64,000 nucleotides of DNA from an uncultured Methanobrevibacter sp. (GTDB taxonomy: Archaea; Methanobacteriota; Methanobacteria; Methanobacteriales; Methanobacteriaceae), in assembly GCF_902784195.1 (NCBI RefSeq), contig NZ_CACZTX010000009.1:62001-126000 (forward strand). The letters are read 5' to 3'. The position numbers and the translations under genes are program-made. Under the pieces are notes generated by a model, which did not search any database, was not told the origin of the DNA, and saw nothing but the letters and a program-made list of their open reading frames with translations. This document shows positions 20,951-29,078 of this stretch, one piece after another. Each line of letters begins with the position of its first letter. The stretch's first letter is position 1.

Positions 20951-21583
20951 ATGATAGGTGATGATGACTTTTTCATGCAGAATGCAGATTATCACTATGG
21001 AGCCAGCGATGCAGAGAAGATGTATGGAAGAGACTATGATGATTCTGATCTTGGAGGCTACTATCCAAGAAGTTATGGAGGAAATGGATCAAGTAGACAA
21101 AATGCTAGCTCCGAAAATGACAACAGCGGAAAATATTGCCTTGCAGGAATTCTGATTGTTCTTGGGATAATAGTTTTAGCAACAGTTGTTGTGCCTGCAG
21201 TTTCTGATTCATTGTCTAATACAGTAGTCATAGATGATTTGAAAATTACCCGATACATTCATTCAACCCAGTACAATTCAAAGGTTTCTATAGAAGAAGG
21301 ATATGAAATTACATACAATCAGAAAAGCTATGGAAGACATGCCATAAATGTTATATTCTACTCAAAAAATGGGAAAGTATTGTATAATGACAGCAACTAT
21401 GTGGGAACCTGCTATCTTGGAGATGTGCCATATCAAGTGCATTTGGATGAAAAAGCGGATTACGCAATATTTGAAGTATACAGAACCCATTTGGATTATG
21501 GCAAGTGCATATATCGTGAAAGAGTTGATGTTGACAATGTTAATGTAAAGAAAGAGTTTATTGATTATGATGCCATGCCATAA
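20951..21583 (+). CDS. Single-span membrane protein with acidic Tyr/Gly-rich N-terminus
   Basis: 210 residues, unrecognised. Residues 1-58 are hydrophilic, rich in Asp, Tyr, Gly and Ser (YHYGASDAEKMYGRDYDDSD). Residues about 60-80 form one membrane span (CLAGILIVLGIIVLATVVV). The remaining 130 residues look like an exterior beta-sandwich-type domain (VSIEEGYEITYNQKSYG). The topology with a cytoplasmic tail and outer domain is inferred. The ribosome-binding site is weak (AGGTGAATGGGG, then the ATG at 20951), so the start is uncertain. It converges with the phosphoesterase gene, and its stop codon lies in one arm of a long inverted repeat. Confidence 0.65.
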   Translation: MIGDDDFFMQNADYHYGASDAEKMYGRDYDDSDLGGYYPRSYGGNGSSRQNASSENDNSGKYCLAGILIVLGIIVLATVVVPAVSDSLSNTVVIDDLKITRYIHSTQYNSKVSIEEGYEITYNQKSYGRHAINVIFYSKNGKVLYNDSNYVGTCYLGDVPYQVHLDEKADYAIFEVYRTHLDYGKCIYRERVDVDNVNVKKEFIDYDAMP

Positions 21584-21698
21584 TTAAGTTCATAAAACCA
21601 TAGTTTTATGAAACTTCATAAAAACTAAAAAACAACTAAATTTGTAAAAGATTTTTATAATGACCTTTTAAAGCTATGGTTTATGAACTTAATTAAAC
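21581..21698. terminator. Bidirectional terminator: 22-23 bp inverted repeat between convergent genes
   Basis: Arms at 21581-21603 and 21674-21695 are reverse complements except for one extra A. The arms include the stop codon region of the membrane protein gene and the last codons of the phosphoesterase gene. Sequence in both arms (GTTCATAAAACCATAG type) and the adjacent GTTTTATGAAAC resemble the 37-bp repeat family at 23-27 kb. Confidence 0.6.
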
Positions 21699-22813
21699 TT
21701 TAAATTGTTTTTTATTTCTTCTGTCTTATTTTCTATAATTTTTGGGATTTCATTTATGTTTTCTTTAATGTTGTCTGTCTTATTTTCCATATAAACTGGG
21801 ATTCTTTTTCTTTTTGATTCTATAAAGTCACTAATATCATCAATATTTAGGAAATTGTCAACATCATCCCTTGTTGGGAAGATTTTCTTGGAATGAATAA
21901 CTGATAATGTTTGATTAACGTTTTTGCTTTCCTCATTTCCAATTTTTTCTTCAACTTCAGGACTTTTTAATCTAAAAATTGTAATTTCAGGGGCACAATT
22001 GATTCTAAGCCAGAAAACATTTGTTCCCAATCCCTTAGATGTATATTGCACCATATCCCCTACTTGATATTCTCCAACAGGGTATTTTCGAGAATAGTCA
22101 CTTCTTAAAATTGTGGTGTTGAGTCCAGGAATAATGAATTGTCCACCATGGGAATGGCCGGATATTTGAAGTGCAAATCTTCCAGTAGTGGCAGCAATGT
22201 CTGCAAAATCAGGTTCATGCGCAAGCATTATTGCAGGGCCCTGTTCAGGTATTTTAAGCATAACGGCATCAATGTCTTCCTTATTCAGTTTCATGCTGTC
22301 AACACCGGCAATGTGAAGATTAACCACTCCCTTTTCTGCATCCTTGGATATTGAATAGACATCATTGCTCACATCCATTATTCCTGCATTTTTCAAGATT
22401 TTCCTAATTTCCTCTGCTCCGTTCCAATGGTCATGATTTCCAAGCACTGCAAGGGATGCATCTTTAACTTCAATCATGGATAGGCATCGTTCAAGGTCTT
22501 CTGCAACATCATCAAGGACATAGGACACATAGTCTCCAGTAAGTGCAACCATATCTGGTCCCTGTCTGTTTACAATATCGATTACACCTTCCAAATACTC
22601 TGCAGTCAGCCATTGGCCAAGATGAAGATCAGATAGGTTCACAATTTTATAGTCATGGAAAACAGGGTCTAAATCCTTGATTTCAACATTAACCTCAACA
22701 ATATCATACCTGCTTTCATCAAATTCCATAGGTATGATCTTTTCTCGAGTGATTGTCATTCCCTTTTGTATCTTTTGTCGAGCAGTAAGTCCGAAGGGTT
22801 TTTCATTAGACAT
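21689..22813 (-). CDS. Calcineurin-like metallophosphoesterase with C-terminal extension
   Basis: 374 residues. The binuclear-metal phosphoesterase motifs are all present in order: VNLSDLHLG, ALTGDYV, VLGNHDHW, MLAHEPDF and ISGHSHGGQ (residues about 65-235), as in the YkuE-like membrane-associated phosphohydrolases. No membrane span precedes the domain. The last 100 residues are a charged, Lys/Glu/Asn-rich extension not found in the minimal family. The substrate is unknown. ATG at 22813 is preferred over the in-frame GTG at 22822; upstream AAAGTGA is a weak ribosome-binding site. A small membrane protein gene lies 69 bases upstream on the same strand. Confidence 0.88.
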   Translation of the reverse strand: MSNEKPFGLTARQKIQKGMTITREKIIPMEFDESRYDIVEVNVEIKDLDPVFHDYKIVNLSDLHLGQWLTAEYLEGVIDIVNRQGPDMVALTGDYVSYVLDDVAEDLERCLSMIEVKDASLAVLGNHDHWNGAEEIRKILKNAGIMDVSNDVYSISKDAEKGVVNLHIAGVDSMKLNKEDIDAVMLKIPEQGPAIMLAHEPDFADIAATTGRFALQISGHSHGGQFIIPGLNTTILRSDYSRKYPVGEYQVGDMVQYTSKGLGTNVFWLRINCAPEITIFRLKSPEVEEKIGNEESKNVNQTLSVIHSKKIFPTRDDVDNFLNIDDISDFIESKRKRIPVYMENKTDNIKENINEIPKIIENKTEEIKNNLKFN

Positions 22814-22882
22814 ATTTTTCACTTTTAATAATTATTCATGATAAAATTGATGATTACTTAAAGATTGATTTTTTCATATTTG

Positions 22883-23029
22883 TTATAGTAAAATATTCAA
22901 AATAATTAAAACCAATGTTATAGCAGATAGTACAATTAATAAAGTCCTGTTTTCTCTTTCCTTATCTTTAACTAAAAGCACTATAAGCACTATGATTAAT
23001 AAAATACTGATTATTGTTAAAATAGACAT
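22883..23029 (-). CDS. 48-residue two-span membrane protein
   Basis: A short gene on the minus strand starts at ATG 23029 after the very strong site GGAGGTAATAATT and ends at TAA 22883. The peptide starts MSILTIISILLIIVLIV and consists of two hydrophobic segments (about 1-20 and 29-48) joined by a charged turn KDKERENR, so it should form a membrane hairpin. No family recognised. It lies 69 bases upstream of the phosphoesterase and could be co-transcribed with it. The strong ribosome-binding site is the main support. Confidence 0.65.
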   Translation of the reverse strand: MSILTIISILLIIVLIVLLVKDKERENRTLLIVLSAITLVLIILNILL

Positions 23030-23196
23030 AATTATTACCTCCTTCAGTATGCATACCTATATTTTTTAAGGAATATATATCTTTTGAAGCTATCTTTAAT
23101 TTAAAAAATATTTTTTTAAAATTAAATAAATTATTACTTCTATTTTTGTAATTTATTTAATGTTTAAATTAAATCATTATATCAATTCAAATAATT

Positions 23197-23233
23197 GTTT
23201 AATTTAGTTCATTAAACCCAAGTTTTACGAAAC
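23197..23233 (+). repeat. 37-bp tandem-hairpin repeat, copy 1
   Basis: GTTTAAT-TTAGTTC-ATTAAAC, spacer CCA, then A-GTTT-TACG-AAAC. The two inverted repeats form adjacent hairpins, the second with a TACG tetraloop of the UNCG type. It lies 50 bases past the stop of the acyltransferase gene. Confidence 0.9.
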
Positions 23234-23283
23234 AAAGAGAAGATTTTAAATTTTAAAGAAAATATAAAAAAGAAGTTATGAAA

Positions 23284-24429
23284 TTAATCATAACCAATAA
23301 TGTAACCAGGAATACCTAATTTTCTAAGAACAGTAATTAAACCCCAACTACTAACAAATGTAAGAAATGCAAGTAAAAAATTCCAATAATAAGCATTGAA
23401 ATAATTAACATCAACAAGAAGGAATATTATAAGTAACATTGTTTGATGAGTTAAATAAATACCATAACAAGATCTACTTATTGATTTAATACCTACACTA
23501 ATTAATGGTTTTTTAAATAATAATGCAAATTTCTTAAATAAACCTTTAGTACTATCAAAATTAATATATTTCCAGAATAAAAATACTCCAGTAGCTTGAA
23601 GTATAACAACCAAACTTACATCCATATAAGAACGTGTATAAAAATTATAATGATGTAAGAAAACTGTTTTTTGAAATCCATTATGAAATATATCAAAATA
23701 TATAATAAATGTAGTTGTAGCAATAAATAATAATAAACCAATCCAAATTAACTTATTAGAACTTAAATTAAATTCATTATGATCTAAATAATAACCTAAG
23801 AACAAATATATTATTGGACCAATAAAGAAAGTTAAATTAAAGTAAGTAGAAGTATTGAAAATTTCTAAAGCTTGATAAATAATTACTGCAAGAAATGATA
23901 ATACTAAAAAATATTTAGCACCATAAACTTTGGTTTCCTTAATATAAGAATTAAAAATTGGTAAAGACAAATAAATACCAATTAACATCCATGCATACCA
24001 ATGTTGCAAACCAAAAGTTCTAGAAAATGCTCCTAATCCAGATAAACTAAATGTTAAATTTCCATGATAATAAGTATAAACAAGGGCAATAACTGTGTTC
24101 CATACTAAAAATGGAATTACAATACGCATAAATCTACCTTTAAGAAACTTTGGAATATCATCATAATAATCTCTTTCTAACATTAATGTTCCAAGAAGCA
24201 TTAAAAATATAGGTACACCAAAAGCCATAGTTGAAAATAAAACATATTCCTCATAAGTAAAAACACCTTTATGATTTAATAAAGTTGATGTATTAATAAG
24301 AACAAGAGACATTATACTTATAGCACGTAATTCATCAATGAATGCAATTCTTCTTTTTGGAATCCTTTTAGAAATATTTGAAAAGGGAATAGATGGAATA
24401 TATTTATCTGAAACCTTTAAAAAAGACAT
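23284..24429 (-). CDS. Membrane acyltransferase (acyltransferase 3 family)
   Basis: 381 residues with about ten membrane spans and the acyltransferase 3 signature near the N-terminus (RIAFIDELRAISIMSLVLIN, where the usual catalytic His of this motif is not evident). These enzymes transfer acetyl or other acyl groups to sugars or cell-surface polymers. Codon use is extreme: nearly every third position is A or T (ATA, TTA, AAT), more than in neighbouring housekeeping genes, which suggests transfer or relaxed selection. The gene sits in an AT-rich stretch flanked by direct copies of the 37-bp repeat (23197 and 25377). The ribosome-binding site is weak (AGTGGTATA before the ATG at 24429). Confidence 0.85.
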   Translation of the reverse strand: MSFLKVSDKYIPSIPFSNISKRIPKRRIAFIDELRAISIMSLVLINTSTLLNHKGVFTYEEYVLFSTMAFGVPIFLMLLGTLMLERDYYDDIPKFLKGRFMRIVIPFLVWNTVIALVYTYYHGNLTFSLSGLGAFSRTFGLQHWYAWMLIGIYLSLPIFNSYIKETKVYGAKYFLVLSFLAVIIYQALEIFNTSTYFNLTFFIGPIIYLFLGYYLDHNEFNLSSNKLIWIGLLLFIATTTFIIYFDIFHNGFQKTVFLHHYNFYTRSYMDVSLVVILQATGVFLFWKYINFDSTKGLFKKFALLFKKPLISVGIKSISRSCYGIYLTHQTMLLIIFLLVDVNYFNAYYWNFLLAFLTFVSSWGLITVLRKLGIPGYIIGYD

Positions 24430-25034
24430 TATACCACTAACACAAAAATCAAAATAATTTAAATATAAATATGTATATTCTCATAATATATAAAGTTAAT
24501 CAGACAAATAAGAATTAAAAAAATATTATTTAACTGTATAAAATTATTTAAAAAAGATAAAAATAATTAAACAATATTCATAAAAATCAATCAAAGACAA
24601 TAATTAAATCAAGAGAATATAAAATATATATGATAATTATTAAAAAGAAATTGATATTAATAAAATAACATCATTAAAAATATAAAAAATTAGAATTATT
24701 AAAAGCTATTTATTTAAAAATAAAGTCTGTTGAAAACTATTTTTTATAAAAATTTAAACTTAGTTAATACTTGAAAATCAATTTTAAGAAAGCTTATTCT
24801 AAAAATTTTGAGGACTTCAACAAATCCTAAAAATAAATTTTCTAAAAACTACTTATTTATAAATAAAATTATGCTAAATTTAATGATTTTAAAGCAATTT
24901 AATAAATTTATCTAAAATATTTACTATTTAATTAATAAATTAATGTTTTTTGAGAAAAAACCATTATTTAATAATTAAATATTGTGGAATATATACATCT
25001 TATCAGAAATAAATTAGACCTAACGATTTATTAA
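24430..25034. other. 605-base very AT-rich region, no gene found
   Basis: This stretch lies between the acyltransferase start and the stop of the small membrane ORF. It has only short frames with many stops. It probably carries the acyltransferase promoter; the rest may be decayed coding sequence, but I cannot identify a source. Confidence 0.5.
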
Positions 25035-25316
25035 TTATTTCAAGGTATGTGGAATAAATACTATGAAATTAATTATTGAAGAAACAAGAACTAAGATTAA
25101 GTTAAGTAAATTACTATTTAAAAAAACCAAAATACTAACAAGTAATAAGACAAAAGTCATAATACTTGCAAAAATTGCATCAGCCCTATTTGATTTAGGA
25201 GAAAACCTAACATTATCCTTAGATACAATATATAAATAAAATATAATAAAAATACCTAAAGTTATAGCAAAATCAAAATTAGAAGGTTTTACATCAATCC
25301 AAAACTGTAAAAACAT
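25035..25316 (-). CDS. Small membrane protein, probably a 5'-truncated gene
   Basis: 93 residues from ATG 25316 with three hydrophobic spans and a polar loop (SKDNVRFSPKSNRAD). There is no ribosome-binding site before this ATG. The frame stays open and hydrophobic for about 20 further codons upstream without a start codon, then meets the 37-bp repeat at 25377-25413. This suggests that the true N-terminus has been lost and that the repeat marks the break. Function unknown. Base composition is as AT-rich as in the neighbouring acyltransferase. Confidence 0.4.
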   Translation of the reverse strand: MFLQFWIDVKPSNFDFAITLGIFIIFYLYIVSKDNVRFSPKSNRADAIFASIMTFVLLLVSILVFLNSNLLNLILVLVSSIINFIVFIPHTLK

Positions 25317-25376
25317 ACAAACAAATAGTATAAATGAAGATAAATAAACTAAATATCTTTGAAGATTACTATAACC

Positions 25377-25413
25377 GTTTAATTTAGTTCATTAAACTAA
25401 AGTTTTACGAAAC
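25377..25413 (+). repeat. 37-bp tandem-hairpin repeat, copy 2
   Basis: Same sequence as copy 1 apart from the 3-base spacer (TAA). It adjoins the broken 5' end of the membrane ORF at 25035-25316 and lies 125 bases upstream of thi4. Confidence 0.9.
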
Positions 25414-25458
25414 AACTTTTATTTCCTTTTTTAAGTTTAATTCGCCGTTATAATAAAA

Positions 25459-25470
25459 TTTAAATATATA
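25459..25470 (+). promoter_or_regulatory. TATA box of thi4
   Basis: TTTAAATATATA lies about 70-80 bases before the thi4 start, a good match to the archaeal TATA element. No riboswitch-like fold is evident between it and the start. Confidence 0.5.
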
Positions 25471-25538
25471 AAAAGCTAAAATACTTATAATTGTTTTAAT
25501 TAATCAAAACAAAAATCTATTCAAATGGAGGTTTTATA

Positions 25539-26327
25539 TTGAAAAAATTGGATGATATTACAATATCAAAAGCGATTATACAGGAATATATGAATGATTT
25601 TTTAGATTACACAGATATGGATGTAGCCATTGGTGGGGGAGGCCCTTCTGGAGTCACTGCCGGATATTATCTTGCTAAGGCAGGATATAAGGTTGCATTG
25701 TTTGAGAGAAAGCTCAGCATAGGTGGAGGCATGTGGGGTGGTGGAATGATGTTCAATAAGGTTGTCGTTCAGGAGGAAGGAAAGAGAATCCTCGATGAGT
25801 TTGGAATCAGATCTAAAGTTTTTGAAGACAATTATTATGTTGTTGATTCGGTTGAATGCACTTCCACCTTATGTTCCAAAGCAACTCAAGCAGGGCTTAA
25901 AATATTTAATCTGATGTCTATTGAAGACTTGATGGTTAGGGAAAATGGAATAAATGGGATTGTATTGAATTGGAGCTCTGTAGAGATGTCTGGATTGCAC
26001 ATAGATCCATTGACTGTCAGAGCTAAGGCGGTCATTGATGCAACAGGCCATCCAACAGAAATCACCAAGATTGTTGAAGAGAAGATGGGAGGAAGACTGA
26101 ATACTGCAACAGGTAGGATAATGGGTGAGAAATCCATGTGGGCTGATAGGGCAGAATCCAAGATATTGGAAAATGTTACTGAAGTTTATCCCGGATTATA
26201 TGTTACTGGAATGGCTGCAAATGCAGTTCATGGCTCCCAACGCATGGGTCCTATATTTGGTGGAATGCTCTTGTCTGGTGAGTATGTAGCTAAAAAGGTC
26301 ATTGAAGACTTGGAAAATAGGAAATAA
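25539..26327 (+). CDS. thi4: Thiamine thiazole synthase Thi4 (sulfide-dependent archaeal type)
   Basis: 262 residues, NAD-binding Rossmann protein with the dinucleotide motif GGGGPSG (residues about 33-39) and the family stretch [14 protein letters not shown]. In archaea this enzyme makes the adenylated thiazole precursor of thiamine from NAD, glycine and free sulfide. The suicidal sulfur-donor Cys of yeast Thi4 is absent: the corresponding region reads [12 protein letters not shown], as in catalytic, sulfide-using archaeal forms. Start codon TTG at 25539 after GGAGGTTTTATA. Related proteins are annotated as ribulose-1,5-bisphosphate synthetase; thiazole synthesis is better supported. The gene lies between copies 2 and 3 of the 37-bp repeat. 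Confidence 0.93.
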   Translation: MKKLDDITISKAIIQEYMNDFLDYTDMDVAIGGGGPSGVTAGYYLAKAGYKVALFERKLSIGGGMWGGGMMFNKVVVQEEGKRILDEFGIRSKVFEDNYYVVDSVECTSTLCSKATQAGLKIFNLMSIEDLMVRENGINGIVLNWSSVEMSGLHIDPLTVRAKAVIDATGHPTEITKIVEEKMGGRLNTATGRIMGEKSMWADRAESKILENVTEVYPGLYVTGMAANAVHGSQRMGPIFGGMLLSGEYVAKKVIEDLENRK

Positions 26328-26373
26328 TTTTCATTTTATTTTCTTATTCTTTTTACTTATTTTCTTGTTTTTT

Positions 26374-26410
26374 GTTTAATTTAGTTCATTAAACCCGAGT
26401 TTTACGAAAC
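26374..26410 (+). repeat. 37-bp tandem-hairpin repeat, copy 3
   Basis: Identical to copy 1 except for the spacer (CCG). It lies 46 bases downstream of the thi4 stop codon, a 3'-end position like copies 1 and 5. Confidence 0.9.
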
Positions 26411-26480
26411 GGATAATCTCAAACCATCAATTTTTACAAAAATTTAAATACAACAGAAAATATACTAATTTTTAACTATT

Positions 26481-26517
26481 GTTTAATTTATTTCATTAAA
26501 CCAAAGTTTCACGAAAC
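26481..26517 (+). repeat. 37-bp tandem-hairpin repeat, copy 4
   Basis: Differs from the others by TTTATTTC in place of TTTAGTTC in the first loop and GTTTCACGAAAC for the second hairpin, which makes the second palindrome perfect (GTTTC/GAAAC). It lies 70 bases after copy 3. Confidence 0.88.
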
Positions 26518-26671
26518 AACAAAAGCAGAATGATTCTTTTTATTGGAAACAATGTAAATGGAAAATAAGTAAAAGATTAATTTTTTTGATTTTTTATTTA
26601 TTTATTATTTTTTTAAATCTATTTGGGATTGTAATATTTTTTTAAATTGAGAAGAAAAGAGGAGTGATGAA

Positions 26672-26971
26672 ATGCCAATTTGTCCAAATTGTGGTTCATG
26701 GGTAGATGAAGGAGACAGCATATGCAGTTGTGGAGCCAGCGTAGGAGGCTTCTCTTCAGGAACAGAAAATTTTGAAAATGAAATCAGAGAACTGTATCGC
26801 CAAGCTCATGTATTCAGGGATAAAGGAAACTATTATGATGCAATCAAGTTGTATGAGGAAATCATCGATGAGATTGATAGAAGAAATCTTAATGACTGTG
26901 GGGACGCATGGTTTTTTAGGCCTAAAGCAGAGAAGGAATTGGAAGAAATAAGAAAACGTGCAAAACTTTAA
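26672..26971 (+). CDS. Small zinc-ribbon protein
   Basis: 99 residues. The N-terminus has a compact zinc ribbon (CPNCGSW...CSCGAS, residues about 4-21), followed by a Gly/Ser linker and a helical segment resembling a single TPR (YRQAHVFRDKGNYYDAIKLY). Start at 26672 after GGAGTGATGAA. It shares its plan with the longer protein at 19908-20711. The function is unknown; proteins of this type are abundant in Methanobrevibacter. Repeats 4 and 5 flank it. Confidence 0.72.
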   Translation: MPICPNCGSWVDEGDSICSCGASVGGFSSGTENFENEIRELYRQAHVFRDKGNYYDAIKLYEEIIDEIDRRNLNDCGDAWFFRPKAEKELEEIRKRAKL

Positions 26972-27015
26972 AAAAGAAGTGTATGAAATTATTAAAATAT
27001 TTTGAAACTTTTAGA

Positions 27016-27052
27016 GTTTAATTTAGTTCATTAAACAATAGTTTTACGAAAC
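27016..27052 (+). repeat. 37-bp tandem-hairpin repeat, copy 5
   Basis: Identical to copy 1 except for the spacer (AAT). It lies 44 bases downstream of the zinc-ribbon gene stop and between it and convergent asd. Confidence 0.9.
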
Positions 27053-27135
27053 ACTCTTTAAATATCAGGAAAAAATAGAAAAATAGAAAATAAAAATAAT
27101 TAAAAAAAAGTAAAAAAAAGAATTAATAAAAAATA

Positions 27136-28129
27136 TTATAATATTTGTTTATTAATCAATTCAGCATTCAAAATAGAAGCACCAGCAGCACCTCTAATTG
27201 TATTATGTCCTACAAGAACATATTTGAAGCTGTTATCAAATGCTTGATCTTTTTTGAGGTCTGTCATCTTCTTCTTTGACTATGACAGGTTGCTCTGGAG
27301 CGGAATGAAGACCTAATTCTTGAGGAAGTCCTCTAAAGTCAGCCATTGTCTTTTTGATTTTATCAATATCTGCCTCATCATCAAGCTCTACGAATACTGC
27401 TTCAGTGTGACCGTCAATAACAGGCACTCTGTGACAGGATGCGCTTAATGAGAAGTTTGCAGGTACAACTTCTCCACCGTCAAGTGAACCTAAAAGATGC
27501 AATGTTTCGCTTTCCATCTTTTCCTCTTCACCGCCAATGTATGGAACCAAGTTATCTACAATAGCCATTGAAGGAACACCATTATAACCTGCTCCTGAAA
27601 CAGCTTGCATGGTAGATACATAAATCCTGTTTATGTTGAAATTATCATAAATTGGCTTTAATGTCAATGTCAAAGCAATGGTTGAACAGTTAGGGTTAGT
27701 TACAATGAATCCGTCCCAGTTGTTGTTTTTCTGTTGTGCTTCAATCATGTCCAAGAATTGTGGATTGACTTCAGGAATTACTAAAGGAATGTCCTTTTTC
27801 ATTCTCATCGCACTAGCATTTGATGCCACAACAAAATCCTTTGCAAATTCTGGCTCGACTTTTGCAGCAAAATCAGCAGGAAGTGAAGAGAATACTATTT
27901 CAACATCCTTATCCATCTGTGCAGGGTCAGTTTCAATAACAGTAATGTCTCTTACAGATTCCGGCATTTCACTATTCATATACCAAGTGGTAGCGTCTTC
28001 ATATTTTTTGCCTGCAGATCTTCCGGAAGCTGCAAGTGCAGCAATTTCAAAATCAGGATGATCAGCCAACAATTGGATGAATCTTTGACCTACCATTCCA
28101 GTTGCACCAAGTACACCTACTTTTACCAT
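27136..28129 (-). CDS. asd: Aspartate-semialdehyde dehydrogenase, apparent frameshift near the 3' end
   Basis: The enzyme reduces aspartyl phosphate to aspartate semialdehyde for lysine, threonine and methionine. The N-terminus has the NADP motif [10 protein letters not shown], and the catalytic Cys is in [10 protein letters not shown]. The uninterrupted frame ends at 27236, 298 codons in, after ...[11 protein letters not shown]. Just downstream, in another frame, the conserved C-terminus of the family is intact ([20 protein letters not shown]) and ends at TAA 27136. The two join if one A is removed from the A6 run on the coding strand (T27250-27255), giving a protein of about 330 residues. 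The cause may be sequencing or assembly error, or a real mutation. Start at 28129 after GAGATGATTTAA. Last gene of the lysC-dapA-dapB-asd cluster. Confidence 0.9.
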
Positions 28130-28201
28130 TTAAATCATCTCGATAATCATAATTATTTTAATAAAAGTCTGATTTAAGGAAAAGGAATAGAATTATAAAA
28201 A

Positions 28202-29020
28202 TTAAATTCCTAAAACATCAGACATGTCGTTAACTTTTCCAGGTCCTGCTGAACCTACGAATCTTAAAGCTCTGATAACACCAGCAATAAATACTTCTCT
28301 GGTATGTGCCATGTGTTTCACTTCCAATCTTTCACCATCGCCAACATACAATACAGTGTGATCTCCTACAATGTCTCCACCACGTACTGCATGTATACCG
28401 ATTTCCTCTTTGGTTCTTTTACCTACTTGACCTTGTCTTCCATAGACGCCCACTTCTTCAGGGTTTCTTTCAAGAGCGTCAGCAACCACTTCAAATGCAG
28501 TCATAGCAGTTCCGGAAGGAGCATCTGCCTTTTGGTTGTGGTGAGCTTCAATGATTTCAATATCAAAGTCATTTAAGATAGGAGTCAAGTCCTTCAATAC
28601 CTTAAAGAATACGTTTACACCAATTGAGAAATTAGAGGAAATAACTGCCTTGATGTTCTTTTCCTTGATTACATCTGCATTCCCTTGCGCTTGCTCTTCA
28701 GTAAATCCAGTGGTACCGACCACTAAGTTTACGCCACATTCAGCAGTTCTTTTAATGGTTTCAACAGCAGCAGGAGCAATGGTAAAGTCTACCAATACTT
28801 CAGCGCCAGATTCTTTCAATGCTTTTTCCAAATCTTGGGAACCGACAATAGGAACTCCAATGTTTCCGATACCTGCTTTTTCACCTGCATCTACACCTGC
28901 TAAAGGAGTGTTAGGCATTTCAATAGCAGCTACAACTTCCATATCATCCTGTTCAGTAATTTTTCTTATAATTCCGGAGCCCATTCTTCCAGCAGCTCCA
29001 GTTACAGCAACTTTTATCAT
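28202..29020 (-). CDS. dapB: 4-hydroxy-tetrahydrodipicolinate reductase
   Basis: 272 residues. It reduces hydroxytetrahydrodipicolinate in the diaminopimelate/lysine pathway. The Rossmann motif is GAAGRMGSGI (residues 7-16) and the signature EAHHNQKADAPSGTA carries the catalytic His and Lys. I place the start at ATG 29020 (MIKVAVTGAAG) after TTAGATGATATT; the longer frame would add a hydrophobic 25-residue extension overlapping dapA and unlike the family. It lies 58 bases downstream of dapA and upstream of asd, all on the minus strand. Confidence 0.95.
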   Translation of the reverse strand: MIKVAVTGAAGRMGSGIIRKITEQDDMEVVAAIEMPNTPLAGVDAGEKAGIGNIGVPIVGSQDLEKALKESGAEVLVDFTIAPAAVETIKRTAECGVNLVVGTTGFTEEQAQGNADVIKEKNIKAVISSNFSIGVNVFFKVLKDLTPILNDFDIEIIEAHHNQKADAPSGTAMTAFEVVADALERNPEEVGVYGRQGQVGKRTKEEIGIHAVRGGDIVGDHTVLYVGDGERLEVKHMAHTREVFIAGVIRALRFVGSAGPGKVNDMSDVLGI

Positions 29021-29078
29021 AATATCATCTAATAATTTTGTAAATATAATCAAATTGTAAAAAAATAAGAAGTGGAAT

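Noticed and set aside
25414-25538. TPP riboswitch before thi4
   Set aside because: The leader is short and AT-rich, and none of the conserved TPP-riboswitch stretches could be found.
23197-27052. The 37-bp repeats as a CRISPR array or integron attC sites
   Set aside because: Spacing is irregular (about 1000, 107, 535 and 2180 bases) with whole genes between copies, so it is not CRISPR. There is no integrase gene and the genes between copies differ in direction, so a cassette array is not supported.
27236-28129. asd as a complete 297-residue enzyme
   Set aside because: The open frame loses the conserved C-terminus, which is present directly downstream in another frame, so the short frame is not the natural gene.
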